Below, one piece after another: positions 1 to 5,739 of a stretch of 5,739 nt of DNA; the stretch's first letter is position 1; each line of letters begins with the position of its first letter. The stretch is from positions 1 to 5,739 of the forward strand of contig JAJRAX010000229.1 in assembly GCA_028679775.1 (NCBI GenBank), written 5' to 3'. The translations under genes were made by a program, and so were the position numbers. Under the pieces are notes generated by a model that was not told the origin of the DNA, searched no databases, and saw only the letters and a program-made list of their open reading frames with translations. Origin of the DNA: Methanothrix sp. Lineage in GTDB: Archaea > Halobacteriota > Methanosarcinia > Methanotrichales > Methanotrichaceae.

Positions 1-154
1 TACGTTGTTGCACAATCCAAGTTCGACTTTGCGGGGTACATTGTACAGGCAACTGACTTGTATTCACGACCAAGCGAGTCTGAAGGTTAACGGTTAGGCA
101 GAAATAGGCATGAAATTAGATATAGTTGATCTAGGCGGAGCGAAAGTAATGAAA

Positions 155-211
155 GGGGTACGATTCATCTCATCCCCTGAAGGAGATGGGTCTTCTCTAC
201 TCCTTTACCCC
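155..211. repeat. Nested inverted repeats
   Basis: An outer pair GGGGTA (155-160) / TACCCC (206-211) encloses an inner pair CATCTC (166-171) / GAGATG (183-188). Each arm is 6 bases, so the region could fold into a hairpin within a larger stem. The arms are short enough for chance, and no T-run follows that would make it an obvious terminator. Confidence 0.3.
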
Positions 212-215
212 AACG

Positions 216-377
216 TTATAAGCCATAGATACCAACGATACCTTCGAAGGCATATGTAATGTAAAACCAACGGCTCTGATCTCCAACATCGCCAACCCCA
301 CCATTGAGCATGAGGCCAAATGGCCCTAGCCCAATTAAATCCAAATTTTTCGCGTTCTCATCGAAAAGAATAATAAC
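216..377 (-). pseudogene. Possible C-terminal remnant of a membrane protein
   Basis: On the minus strand an open frame of 53 codons runs from just after a TAG (378-380) to a TAA (complement 216-218). It has no ATG near its beginning; the only internal ATG is at codon 23. The translation contains a glycine-rich hydrophobic segment (LIGLGPFGLMLNGG) and ends in a second hydrophobic, aromatic segment (WFYITYAFEGIVGIYGL), which looks like the tail of a small integral membrane protein. I do not recognise the family. With no start codon and no signal upstream, it is either a remnant or a chance open frame. Confidence 0.22.
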
Positions 378-402
378 CTATTGGCGAGCTATTGACCATA
401 AA

Positions 403-1041
403 ATGATTCGAATCATATCCCTGGACATGGACGGCACCCTGGTCAAATCCAGGTTTGTGGACAAGGTCTGGATGGAAGGGATGCCCATGCTCTACGCTGA
501 GAAGACTGGCATCGACTTCTCAGCCGCTAAGGAGTACGTTGTCGGTGAGTACATGAAGATCGGCAGCGACCACCTGGAGTGGTATGACCTTTTGTACTGG
601 ATCAACAAATTCGGCCTGGATATCGGAAAACATGAGATCCTCCAGATGTACGAGGACGAGATTGAGACCTATCCTGAGGTGCAGGAAGTGCTCGACCGAC
701 TGAGCGAGAACTACGATCTGGTTGTCACATCCAACGCTGCCCGCGAGTTCATGGACATTGAGCTGGATGGGCTGTCCGACTACTTCCGCGAGACCTTCTC
801 AGCCACATCAGACTTCAGGGAGGTCAAGAAATCGCCTCTGATCTACGGAGCAGTCTGCGCCCACATGAATGCCAGGCCCTTTGAGGTCCTGCACATCGGA
901 GACCACTATCACTACGATTATGAATCGCCCCTAGAAGCGGGCCTAGATGCCCTCTTCCTGGACCGCAAGGGAGAACGCTCTGGCCTTGAGGTAGTAGGCG
1001 ATCTGAGAGAGGCCGTTGAGCTTATCGACGGCTTCATGTAA
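403..1041 (+). CDS. HAD-superfamily hydrolase
   Basis: This is a 212-residue haloacid dehalogenase-fold phosphohydrolase, presumably acting on a small cytoplasmic phosphorylated metabolite; the substrate cannot be inferred. Motif I is D8-M-D10-G-T-L, with D8 as nucleophile and D10 as general acid/base. Motif II is the T109-S110-N end of a hydrophobic strand. The motif III lysine is K142 or K143 in VKKSPLIY. Motif IV is G-D167-x4-D172, the acidic Mg2+ site. A helical cap of roughly 70 residues (about 20-90) lies between motifs I and II. The ATG at 403 is chosen because the nucleophile strand begins 4-8 residues later, as is normal for the fold. The frame stays open upstream to a TTG at 304, but that extension is unrelated to the fold and low in coding quality. 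No clear Shine-Dalgarno precedes 403, so a leaderless transcript is possible. It lies 35 bases before pyrF and is likely co-transcribed with it. Confidence 0.85.
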   Translation: MIRIISLDMDGTLVKSRFVDKVWMEGMPMLYAEKTGIDFSAAKEYVVGEYMKIGSDHLEWYDLLYWINKFGLDIGKHEILQMYEDEIETYPEVQEVLDRLSENYDLVVTSNAAREFMDIELDGLSDYFRETFSATSDFREVKKSPLIYGAVCAHMNARPFEVLHIGDHYHYDYESPLEAGLDALFLDRKGERSGLEVVGDLREAVELIDGFM

Positions 1042-1058
1042 CAAGAAAAACGTTTACA

Positions 1059-1063
1059 GGAGG
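1059..1063 (+). promoter_or_regulatory. Ribosome binding site of pyrF
   Basis: GGAGG lies 13 bases before the GTG at 1077, a slightly long spacing. An in-frame TAA at 1071-1073 rules out any earlier start, so this site supports the GTG start although an ATG is lacking. Confidence 0.65.
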
Positions 1064-1076
1064 ATACCGATAATAC

Positions 1077-1718
1077 GTGAAGAAAGATACAAGGTTGATA
1101 CTGGCCCTGGATGTAACCTCCAAAGAACATGCCCTCACCCTCGTCAAAGAGCTTCAAGGCTACTTCGATGCCGTCAAGATCGGCTATCCACTCATCCTTT
1201 CCGCAGGCCTGGATGTTGTAAAGGAGACCAGTGCCATTTCTCCGGTCATTGCAGACCTGAAGGTCGCCGATATTCCCAACACCAACAGGCTCATCTGCCA
1301 GGCAGTTCTCGGCGCGGGAGCCAGCGGCGTCATAGCCCAGGCGTTTCCTGGAAAGGACTCTCTTCTTGCCTGCAAAGAGAACGCTGCAGACCATGGAGCA
1401 GACCTCTTTGTGGTAACAGAGATGAGTCACCCCGGAGCTGAGCTTTTCATGGCCCCGCTGGCCGAGAAGATGGCTCGCTTGGCCGTGGAGGTGGATGCAA
1501 CAGGTGTGGTCGCCCCGGCCACGCGCCCGAATAGGATCAGGCTGATTCGCTCCATCATTGGAGATAGGATCATCATCTCGCCTGGCGTAGGTGCCCAGGG
1601 AGGCTCTGCCATTGCAGCTTTAGAGGCAGGAGCAGATTACTTGATTGTGGGCAGATCGATCTATGGGGCCAAGAGACCTGCAGAATCTGCTAGAATGCTG
1701 CTCGAAACTCTTCTATAG
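1077..1718 (+). CDS. pyrF: Orotidine-5'-phosphate decarboxylase
   Basis: This enzyme decarboxylates orotidine 5'-monophosphate to UMP, the last step of de novo pyrimidine synthesis, in the cytoplasm. The 213-residue protein has the (beta/alpha)8-barrel signature of the short archaeal type. Strand 1 carries LALD12V and K34 sits in DAVKIG. The catalytic D60-x-K62-x-x-D65 array lies in ADLKVADIPNT. The phosphate-binding end shows PGVGAQGG (Q174) and VGRSIYGA (R193). These correspond to the residues known from the Methanothermobacter enzyme (D20, K42, D70, K72, D75, Q185, R203). The length is full and all key residues are present, so it should be active. The start is GTG with an upstream GGAGG. 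It follows the HAD gene by 35 bases, and a decayed MTH1187-type gene begins 21 bases after its stop. Confidence 0.97.
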   Translation: MKKDTRLILALDVTSKEHALTLVKELQGYFDAVKIGYPLILSAGLDVVKETSAISPVIADLKVADIPNTNRLICQAVLGAGASGVIAQAFPGKDSLLACKENAADHGADLFVVTEMSHPGAELFMAPLAEKMARLAVEVDATGVVAPATRPNRIRLIRSIIGDRIIISPGVGAQGGSAIAALEAGADYLIVGRSIYGAKRPAESARMLLETLL

Positions 1719-1739
1719 ATAGGAAAATAACTAACTATC

Positions 1740-1988
1740 ATGATAGTAGCAGATTTTGCAGTCATCCCAATGGGAAAAGGAACCAGTGCATCGAATTATG
1801 TCCGGGCAGTTCACGAAACTTTGAGAGAGAACGGGATCAAGTATGTTTCATGACCCATGTCCACAACAATAGAAGTAAGTGACTTCGAAGAGCTCTCGCT
1901 CCTCATCGAGAATGCGAACAAACGGCTGGCAGATATGAGCGTAGAGAGGATATTGAATCCAAACTCAAAAAAGTATAATCGTAGCTAA
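1740..1988 (+). pseudogene. Broken MTH1187-family thiamine-binding protein
   Basis: The first 37 codons (1740-1850) read MIVADFAVIPMGKGTSASNY and onward to GIKYVS. They match from memory the N-terminus of the roughly 100-residue MTH1187/YkoF-like thiamine-binding family, a small ferredoxin-fold cytoplasmic protein. A TGA at 1851-1853 interrupts the frame. The same frame then continues with family-like sequence, PMSTTIEVSDFEEL and then a helix, NANKRLADMSVERI, where P-M-S/G-T normally follows directly. The frame ends with an atypical tail at the TAA of 1986-1988. The usual strand and K-I-D-x-R-R-D-K segment after VERI is missing. In the +2 frame the DNA reads REDIESKLKKV and then a stop at 1976-1978, which resembles the family's C-terminal helix; this suggests an internal deletion of about 20 codons with a frameshift. 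So there is at least one nonsense change and one C-terminal lesion. No strong ribosome binding site is present. It may once have been translated together with pyrF. Confidence 0.75.
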
Positions 1989-2010
1989 AGGCAAACATTA
2001 TTTGCATGCG

Positions 2011-2050
2011 TGCATTCGTTTAGGGTCAGTGGATCCAATAACCCTATGCA
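2011..2050. repeat. Hairpin upstream of the sensor kinase
   Basis: TAGGGT (2021-2026) pairs perfectly with ACCCTA (2041-2046) around a 14-base loop containing GGATCC. The stem can extend by TGCA (2011-2014) with TGCA (2047-2050) if the six bases 2015-2020 bulge out. It lies between the decayed gene and the kinase start. It could be an operator, a transcript end structure for the pyrF unit, or chance. Confidence 0.4.
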
Positions 2051-2062
2051 ATTAGGACGTTC

Positions 2063-2074
2063 TTACATATTTTT
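2063..2074 (+). promoter_or_regulatory. Candidate TATA box of the sensor kinase
   Basis: TTACATATTTTT is the most TATA-like element in the gap before the kinase. A start site about 25 bases downstream (near 2093) would give a leader of about 15 bases. That fits the lack of a Shine-Dalgarno before the ATG at 2108. It is based on composition and position only. Confidence 0.35.
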
Positions 2075-2107
2075 CTGCTAATATCATGAACATAGAAATG
2101 GATATTA

Positions 2108-4831
2108 ATGAGAATGAATATGCTCGATTTCAATCGGGTGTCTGAGTTCATGAAAAATTACATTATCGATAAGATAAATGAGATAACACTGGCACTGGCA
2201 GAGCTGAATGATAGCATCACCAAGAGAGGGTTAGACTGCCAAACCGCATCAGAGAATATCAAGCACATCACGAGCATGCTGGAAGAGATGAATGAGCTGT
2301 GTCGCGACACCACCGACATGAAAGAATCGAGCTTATCTCATATCATCCGCGAGAAGACAGAAAAACCTGTATTATCGGTCGAGGCACCTAATCTCACTCG
2401 CCGCCAACTTATGGACATAATTGACTTTCTGCCCGATGCCACATTTGTCATAGATAATGAGAGAAAGGTGATTGCCTGGAACCGGGCGATAGAAGAGATG
2501 ACGGGCATCAAGAAGCAGGAGATCATAGGCAAAGGCAACTATTCCTACAGTGTACCCTTTTATGGAGAGCCAAGGCCGATTTTGATAGATATGATATACG
2601 ACGACAGCATCGGTATTAGATCCCAATACAGTTACGTAGAAAAGAAGGGCGATACCATCTATGCGGAATCGAGAGTACCCTTCCTGCTGGCAGGACACAG
2701 AACCTATATCTGGGCTACAGCATCGCCTCTACGAGATGATTATGGCAATCTGATTGGAGCAATTGAATCCATCCGAGACATAACGGAACGAAAAGATGCT
2801 GAAGACGCACTAAGAGACTCAGAACGCCGCAGGGCGGATATCATTGATTCCCTGCCCGACGCCACCTTCGTCATCGACAAAGATGGCACAATCATAGCAT
2901 GGAACCGGGCTATCGAGATCATGACCGGCATCAACGCGAGCGAGATGCTTGGAAAAAACAGGTACGAATATTCTCTGCCTTTTTACGGCAAGAGACGCCC
3001 GATGCTCGCAGATTTCATTCTCAACTACAACAAAGAGTCTCCAGAAGAGTATGATGATTGGGGCAGGAGAGTAGAAGGATTGACGGAGATCTACGACTAT
3101 CTGGAGAGACAGGAAGATGGTAGCCTCTATGGTGAGTCCTATATGCCGGAAATGAAAGGAGGACCCATCTATCTGCAGGGAAGCGCCACCGCACTTTACG
3201 GCTTAAATGGCAATATTATAGGTGTTATTGAATCTATGCGCAATATCACTGAGCGCATGAAGGCGCAGATAGAGCTGAAGAACAGCGAGGCGAAGAACAG
3301 ATCGCTTTTAAATGCCATTCCGGATATCATGTTCCTGATCTCCGAGGATGGGACATTCTTGGACTTCAATGCCCCGGAGAATTCGCCGCTCTATATGCCG
3401 CCGCGGTCATTCATGGGCATGAGGATGCAGGATGTCATGCCAGAGAAGCTGGTCACGGAGGCGTTCTGGCATATCAATCAAGCCAAAAAAACGGGAGATA
3501 TCCAGATCTTCGAATACGAAATGGAGATTAACGGCAAGACGCTCTTTTTTGAGGCTCGTATCAACCTCTGCGGAGATGATGCATTCCTGGTGCTGGTTCG
3601 GGATATTACCGAACGCAAAAAGTCACAGGAGGCTCTTTTCAAGGCCAAAGAGGACGCAGAAACTGCAGCTCACGCTAAATCCGAATTTCTGGCCAACATG
3701 AGCCATGAGATCCGAACTCCACTTAACGCGATAATTGGCATGACAGGAATACTTCTCGATACAGCTAAAGAGCCCGATCAGAGGGACTGCCTGGAGACCA
3801 TACAGAGCAGCGGAGAGGTCCTCATGTCTGTGATCAACAATATCCTGGACTTCTCCAAGATCGAGGAAGGAAAAAGAGAGATAGAAAGGCAGCCATTCGA
3901 GATAGCCAAGTGCATTGAGGATGTCATGGATCTGCTGATGCCCATTGCTTCAGAGAAGTTTCTTTCCATTAATTATCATATTGACGACGACATTCCCAAG
4001 AGCATTCTGGGCGATGCCACCGCAGTCTCCCAGATACTTATCAACCTCATCGGAAATTCTGTCAAATTTACGGACCGCGGTGAGGTATCGGTATTCGTCT
4101 CAGGAAGCAGCACGGAAAACGGCAGGATCAAGATATTTTTCTCTGTCAGGGACACAGGAATAGGCATTCCTCAAGACCGCATGGACAGCCTCTTCCAGTC
4201 ATTTAGCCAGGTTGATATGTCTACCACCCGCAGATTCGGGGGGACTGGTTTAGGCCTGGCCATAAGCAAAAGGCTGGTGCAGCTCATGGGCGGGACCATC
4301 TGGGCAGAAAGCGAGATTGGAAAGGGCAGCACATTCAGCTTCACAATTCAGGCCCAAGCTGCAACTCCAGATCAATCCAAAGAGCCGAAGGGCAAGAGCA
4401 AAGAGGCTGATTTGAAGCTTGAAATCATCGGCCAATTGAAGCTCTTGTTAGCAGAGGATAATCTCGTAAATCAGAAGGTTGCCCTGCTAATGCTCAAGAA
4501 GCTAGGCATCCGGGCGGACGTGGCTGCCAACGGACGAGAGGTCTTGCAGGCTTTAGAACGGCAGGACTACGATGTTGTGCTGATGGATGTTCAAATGCCT
4601 GAGATGGACGGCTTTGAGGCTGCAAGGGCTATTCGCGAACGATGGCAAGATGGCTCTCCACATATCATCGCCGTAACGGCTCATGCTCTTGAAGGAGACA
4701 GGAAAAGATGCATCGAGGCAGGAATGGATGACTACATTAGCAAGCCCATGCGCCTGGAAGAGCTTGCTGTTGCTTTGGGAAGGTGCTCCTCGCAAAACGA
4801 ACAAATGAGAAGCGATTGCAGGCAAGTTTAA
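2108..4831 (+). CDS. Soluble hybrid histidine kinase, PAS-PAS-PAS-HisKA-HATPase-REC
   Basis: This 907-residue sensor kinase should autophosphorylate on a histidine and pass the phosphate to its own receiver. Residues 1-95 are polar and probably helical. PAS1 (about 96-228) and PAS2 (about 240-383) both carry [17 protein letters not shown] and PFYGxxRP; each ends in a [DN]ITER motif. PAS3 (about 398-503) is more divergent and ends RDITERK. The HisKA domain has the phosphoacceptor H533 in SHEIRTPLN. The ATP-binding domain shows an N-box (N646, N650, K653), the G1 box D682-T-G-I-G-I-P and the G2 box F710[11 protein letters not shown] charged linker (about 737-778) leads to the receiver, with acidic residues E783 and D784, phosphoacceptor D827 in [12 protein letters not shown]857 and K879. 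All catalytic residues are present. No hydrophobic membrane segment is seen, so sensing should be cytoplasmic. ATG 2108 is the first in-frame start after a TAG at 2093; ATGs at 2114 and 2120 are alternatives. The separate HPt gene downstream is the likely partner. Confidence 0.93.
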   Translation: MRMNMLDFNRVSEFMKNYIIDKINEITLALAELNDSITKRGLDCQTASENIKHITSMLEEMNELCRDTTDMKESSLSHIIREKTEKPVLSVEAPNLTRRQLMDIIDFLPDATFVIDNERKVIAWNRAIEEMTGIKKQEIIGKGNYSYSVPFYGEPRPILIDMIYDDSIGIRSQYSYVEKKGDTIYAESRVPFLLAGHRTYIWATASPLRDDYGNLIGAIESIRDITERKDAEDALRDSERRRADIIDSLPDATFVIDKDGTIIAWNRAIEIMTGINASEMLGKNRYEYSLPFYGKRRPMLADFILNYNKESPEEYDDWGRRVEGLTEIYDYLERQEDGSLYGESYMPEMKGGPIYLQGSATALYGLNGNIIGVIESMRNITERMKAQIELKNSEAKNRSLLNAIPDIMFLISEDGTFLDFNAPENSPLYMPPRSFMGMRMQDVMPEKLVTEAFWHINQAKKTGDIQIFEYEMEINGKTLFFEARINLCGDDAFLVLVRDITERKKSQEALFKAKEDAETAAHAKSEFLANMSHEIRTPLNAIIGMTGILLDTAKEPDQRDCLETIQSSGEVLMSVINNILDFSKIEEGKREIERQPFEIAKCIEDVMDLLMPIASEKFLSINYHIDDDIPKSILGDATAVSQILINLIGNSVKFTDRGEVSVFVSGSSTENGRIKIFFSVRDTGIGIPQDRMDSLFQSFSQVDMSTTRRFGGTGLGLAISKRLVQLMGGTIWAESEIGKGSTFSFTIQAQAATPDQSKEPKGKSKEADLKLEIIGQLKLLLAEDNLVNQKVALLMLKKLGIRADVAANGREVLQALERQDYDVVLMDVQMPEMDGFEAARAIRERWQDGSPHIIAVTAHALEGDRKRCIEAGMDDYISKPMRLEELAVALGRCSSQNEQMRSDCRQV
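2429..2488 (+). repeat. First copy of internal PAS duplication (second copy 2852-2911)
   Basis: The bases coding LPDATFVID through WNRA in PAS1 recur 423 bases later in PAS2. Both begin CTGCCCGA and end TGGAACCGGGC, with mostly third-position differences between. This marks PAS1 and PAS2 as a tandem duplication that has diverged mainly at silent sites in this core. Confidence 0.7.
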
Positions 4832-4883
4832 AAATGGACCAAAACTGTTTTACATCATATAACCTAAAACCAGCTTGGAAGCC

Positions 4884-4893
4884 AATATAAATA
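4884..4893 (+). promoter_or_regulatory. TATA-like element before the HPt gene
   Basis: AATATAAATA is a good match to an archaeal TATA box, but a start about 25 bases downstream would fall near 4914 and remove the Shine-Dalgarno. It therefore conflicts with the strong ribosome site. Co-transcription with the kinase across the 89-base gap is at least as likely. Confidence 0.25.
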
Positions 4894-4907
4894 TCGCGGC
4901 TGCTGAT

Positions 4908-4913
4908 AGGAGG
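4908..4913 (+). promoter_or_regulatory. Ribosome binding site of the HPt gene
   Basis: AGGAGG ends seven bases before the ATG at 4921, an ideal spacing that fixes the start. A second GGAG directly abuts the ATG and is too close to be used. The strong site contrasts with the preceding kinase gene, which has none. Confidence 0.8.
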
Positions 4914-4920
4914 GTAGGAG

Positions 4921-5310
4921 ATGAAAGAAGGTGGAGATGTTTTCCGCAATGTGCTTGATCAATCCGTGCTGGCCAGTCTCCGTGAACTGCAAGATGCGGG
5001 AGACCCGGATATTGTTGCCGAGGTGGGTGGCCTTTTCATCAAGCACTCGCCAGAGAAGGTAGACGCCATTATGCGGTCTGTCGAAAAAGATGATGCCAAA
5101 GGGCTACAGTTAGCTGCCCACAGCTTGAAGTCGAGCAGCGCTTACATTGGTGCGATGCGACTTTCCACCCTGGCCAAGGAGCTGGAGATGATGGGTCGCT
5201 CCAATTCGCTGAACGGCGCCAAAGAAAAAGCGCAGATGCTGAAAGAGGAGTTCTCTTTGGTTATGGAGGCCATTTTAGCGGAAATTCAGATGACGGGCCA
5301 ATCGATATAA
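4921..5310 (+). CDS. Histidine phosphotransfer (HPt) domain protein
   Basis: This is a stand-alone 129-residue HPt protein, expected to be a cytoplasmic four-helix bundle that shuttles phosphate between receiver domains. The phosphoacceptor is H67 in AAHSLKSSSAYIGA, matching the family pattern H-x-L-K-[GS]-x-[SA]-x-x-x-G-[AL]. A helix with LRELQDAGDP and FIKHSPEKVDAI precedes it, and LSTLAKELEMMGR follows, as in typical HPt domains. Almost the whole chain is the domain, with no kinase or receiver fused. It lies 89 bases after a hybrid kinase that has a receiver but no HPt of its own, so it is the natural acceptor for phosphate from that kinase's D827. Its downstream partner is not in the window. 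Confidence 0.9.
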   Translation: MKEGGDVFRNVLDQSVLASLRELQDAGDPDIVAEVGGLFIKHSPEKVDAIMRSVEKDDAKGLQLAAHSLKSSSAYIGAMRLSTLAKELEMMGRSNSLNGAKEKAQMLKEEFSLVMEAILAEIQMTGQSI

Positions 5311-5318
5311 ATGCGCTG

Positions 5319-5341
5319 AATTATAGCACGATAAATTATAG
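5319..5341 (+). promoter_or_regulatory. Candidate promoter with AATTATAG direct repeat
   Basis: AATTATAG occurs at 5319-5326 and again at 5334-5341, 15 bases apart, in the AT-rich gap between the HPt gene and the hydrolase. The second copy, within ATAAATTATAG, could act as a TATA box with a start near 5360. The hydrolase also has a Shine-Dalgarno-like GAGG at 5356-5359, so readthrough from the HPt gene is equally possible. Confidence 0.3.
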
Positions 5342-5366
5342 AATTTGAATTGTCTGAGGATGGGTT

Positions 5367-5739
5367 ATGAGCAAGGCGAAGTCCGTTTGTGATCATGTTT
5401 ATGTTGTAGGAGGATCGGGCCTGTCCGCTCCGGAGGACGCATTCGTCTATCTTGTGGATGCCGGGTCCGAGCTGGTGATGATCGATGCGGGCGTTGGTTA
5501 TGGGATTAACAGAATCGAGGACAATATCCGATTGATAGGCCTGGAGCCTGCTGCCGTCTGGCATATCATCGCCACCCATTGTCATATCGATCACATCGGC
5601 GGCCTGTCTGCCTGGAAAGAACGCTATGGCTCCAAGGTCATAGCCCATGAGCTGGACAGAGCTGGAATTGAGGGCGAGAACAACAGCCTTACCGCAGCCA
5701 GCATGTATGGCGTTGACTATCGACCAGTCAAGGTAGACA
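5367..5739 (+). CDS. Metallo-beta-lactamase-fold hydrolase, N-terminal part
   Basis: This gene is cut by the right edge after 124 complete codons. The start is ATG 5367, preceded by GAGG at 5356-5359 with a seven-base spacer. The translation has the usual N-terminal beta sandwich, with NTP-like strands around FVYLVDAG and LVMIDAGVGYG (D40). The zinc-binding signature H71-x-H73-x-D75-H76 follows in THCHIDHIGG, and then a strand and helix SKVIAHELDRAG. This is typical of the glyoxalase II-like branch of the superfamily, usually a two-metal hydrolase of small thioesters or related substrates. The remaining metal ligands lie beyond the window, so neither the exact family nor activity can be assigned. 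It is 56 bases after the HPt gene on the same strand, but a functional link to the phosphorelay is not shown. Confidence 0.9.
   Translation, partial: MSKAKSVCDHVYVVGGSGLSAPEDAFVYLVDAGSELVMIDAGVGYGINRIEDNIRLIGLEPAAVWHIIATHCHIDHIGGLSAWKERYGSKVIAHELDRAGIEGENNSLTAASMYGVDYRPVKVD

Larger units (their letters stand above)
1..402. other. Gene-poor left flank with short open tails and inverted repeats
   Basis: No confident gene is visible here. Frame 1 is open from the window edge to a TAA at 88-90 and ends ...QATDLYSRPSESEG, so it could be the last 29 residues of a gene starting outside the window. Frame 2 and one minus-strand frame are also open to the edge, so the choice is not secure. A 49-codon ATG frame at 110-259 starts MKLDIVDLGG; it resembles nothing I recognise and lacks a good ribosome binding site. 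GTACA-T-TGTAC at 36-46 is a small palindrome. Nested inverted repeats lie at 155-211 and a possible minus-strand remnant at 216-377. The stretch reads like decayed intergenic DNA. Confidence 0.5.

Noticed and set aside
1..97. Left edge as an insertion-sequence end
   Set aside because: The sequence TTGTTGCACAA near the edge is only a weak palindrome, and no transposase, matching inverted end or target duplication is visible.
304..402. TTG start at 304 adding 33 residues to the HAD hydrolase
   Set aside because: The extension is polar, unrelated to the fold, overlaps non-coding-looking DNA and has no ribosome binding site; the ATG at 403 places the nucleophile aspartate at the normal position.
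918..1430. Long minus-strand open frame across the HAD-pyrF junction
   Set aside because: It lies antisense to two well-supported genes and spans their boundary; the translation is cysteine- and arginine-rich with no domain.
1016..1441. Plus-strand open frame of 141 codons overlapping pyrF
   Set aside because: It is an out-of-frame shadow of pyrF, rich in Arg, Ser and Pro, with no recognisable fold.
1851..1853. TGA as selenocysteine
   Set aside because: The family has no selenocysteine or cysteine at this position that I know of, no SECIS-like hairpin is evident, and a second lesion at the C-terminus favours gene decay.
5286..5648. Minus-strand open frame of 120 codons at the right edge
   Set aside because: It is antisense to the metallo-beta-lactamase-fold gene, whose HxHxDH motif shows which strand codes.

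Overview
The window looks like chromosomal DNA of a methanogenic archaeon, most likely a Methanothrix/Methanosaeta-type euryarchaeon. That placement is an inference from gene content and style, not from a database match. The evidence is a short archaeal-type orotidine-5'-phosphate decarboxylase, a remnant of the MTH1187 thiamine-binding family, a soluble multi-PAS hybrid histidine kinase whose PAS domains carry a PFYG-x-x-RP motif I associate with methanogen sensor kinases, and a mix of Shine-Dalgarno-led genes and AT-rich TATA-like elements. Base composition is near 50 % G+C in the genes and lower between them.

Layout. Positions 1-402 hold no confident gene. They contain short open tails at the left edge, nested inverted repeats and a possible minus-strand remnant of a membrane protein. 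A two-gene cluster follows: a HAD-superfamily hydrolase (403-1041) and pyrF (1077-1718). Just behind pyrF is a degraded MTH1187-family gene (1740-1988) with an in-frame TGA and an abnormal C-terminus. A gap of about 120 bases with a hairpin and a TATA-like box leads to a 907-residue hybrid sensor kinase (2108-4831, PAS-PAS-PAS-HisKA-HATPase-REC). It is followed by a separate histidine phosphotransfer (HPt) protein (4921-5310). The right edge cuts the first 124 codons of a metallo-beta-lactamase-fold hydrolase (5367 onward).

How they work together. pyrF supplies the last step of UMP synthesis. The HAD hydrolase is probably co-transcribed with it, but its substrate cannot be read from sequence. 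The hybrid kinase and the HPt protein form a plausible His-Asp-His phosphorelay (H533 to D827 to HPt H67). The kinase has no transmembrane segment, so it should sense a cytoplasmic cue through its PAS domains. No terminal response regulator or DNA-binding output lies in the window, so the last step of the relay is unknown. I found no RNA gene, CRISPR array or intact mobile element. I do not see a clearly new system; the most unusual items are the decayed thiamine-binding gene and the split archaeal phosphorelay.
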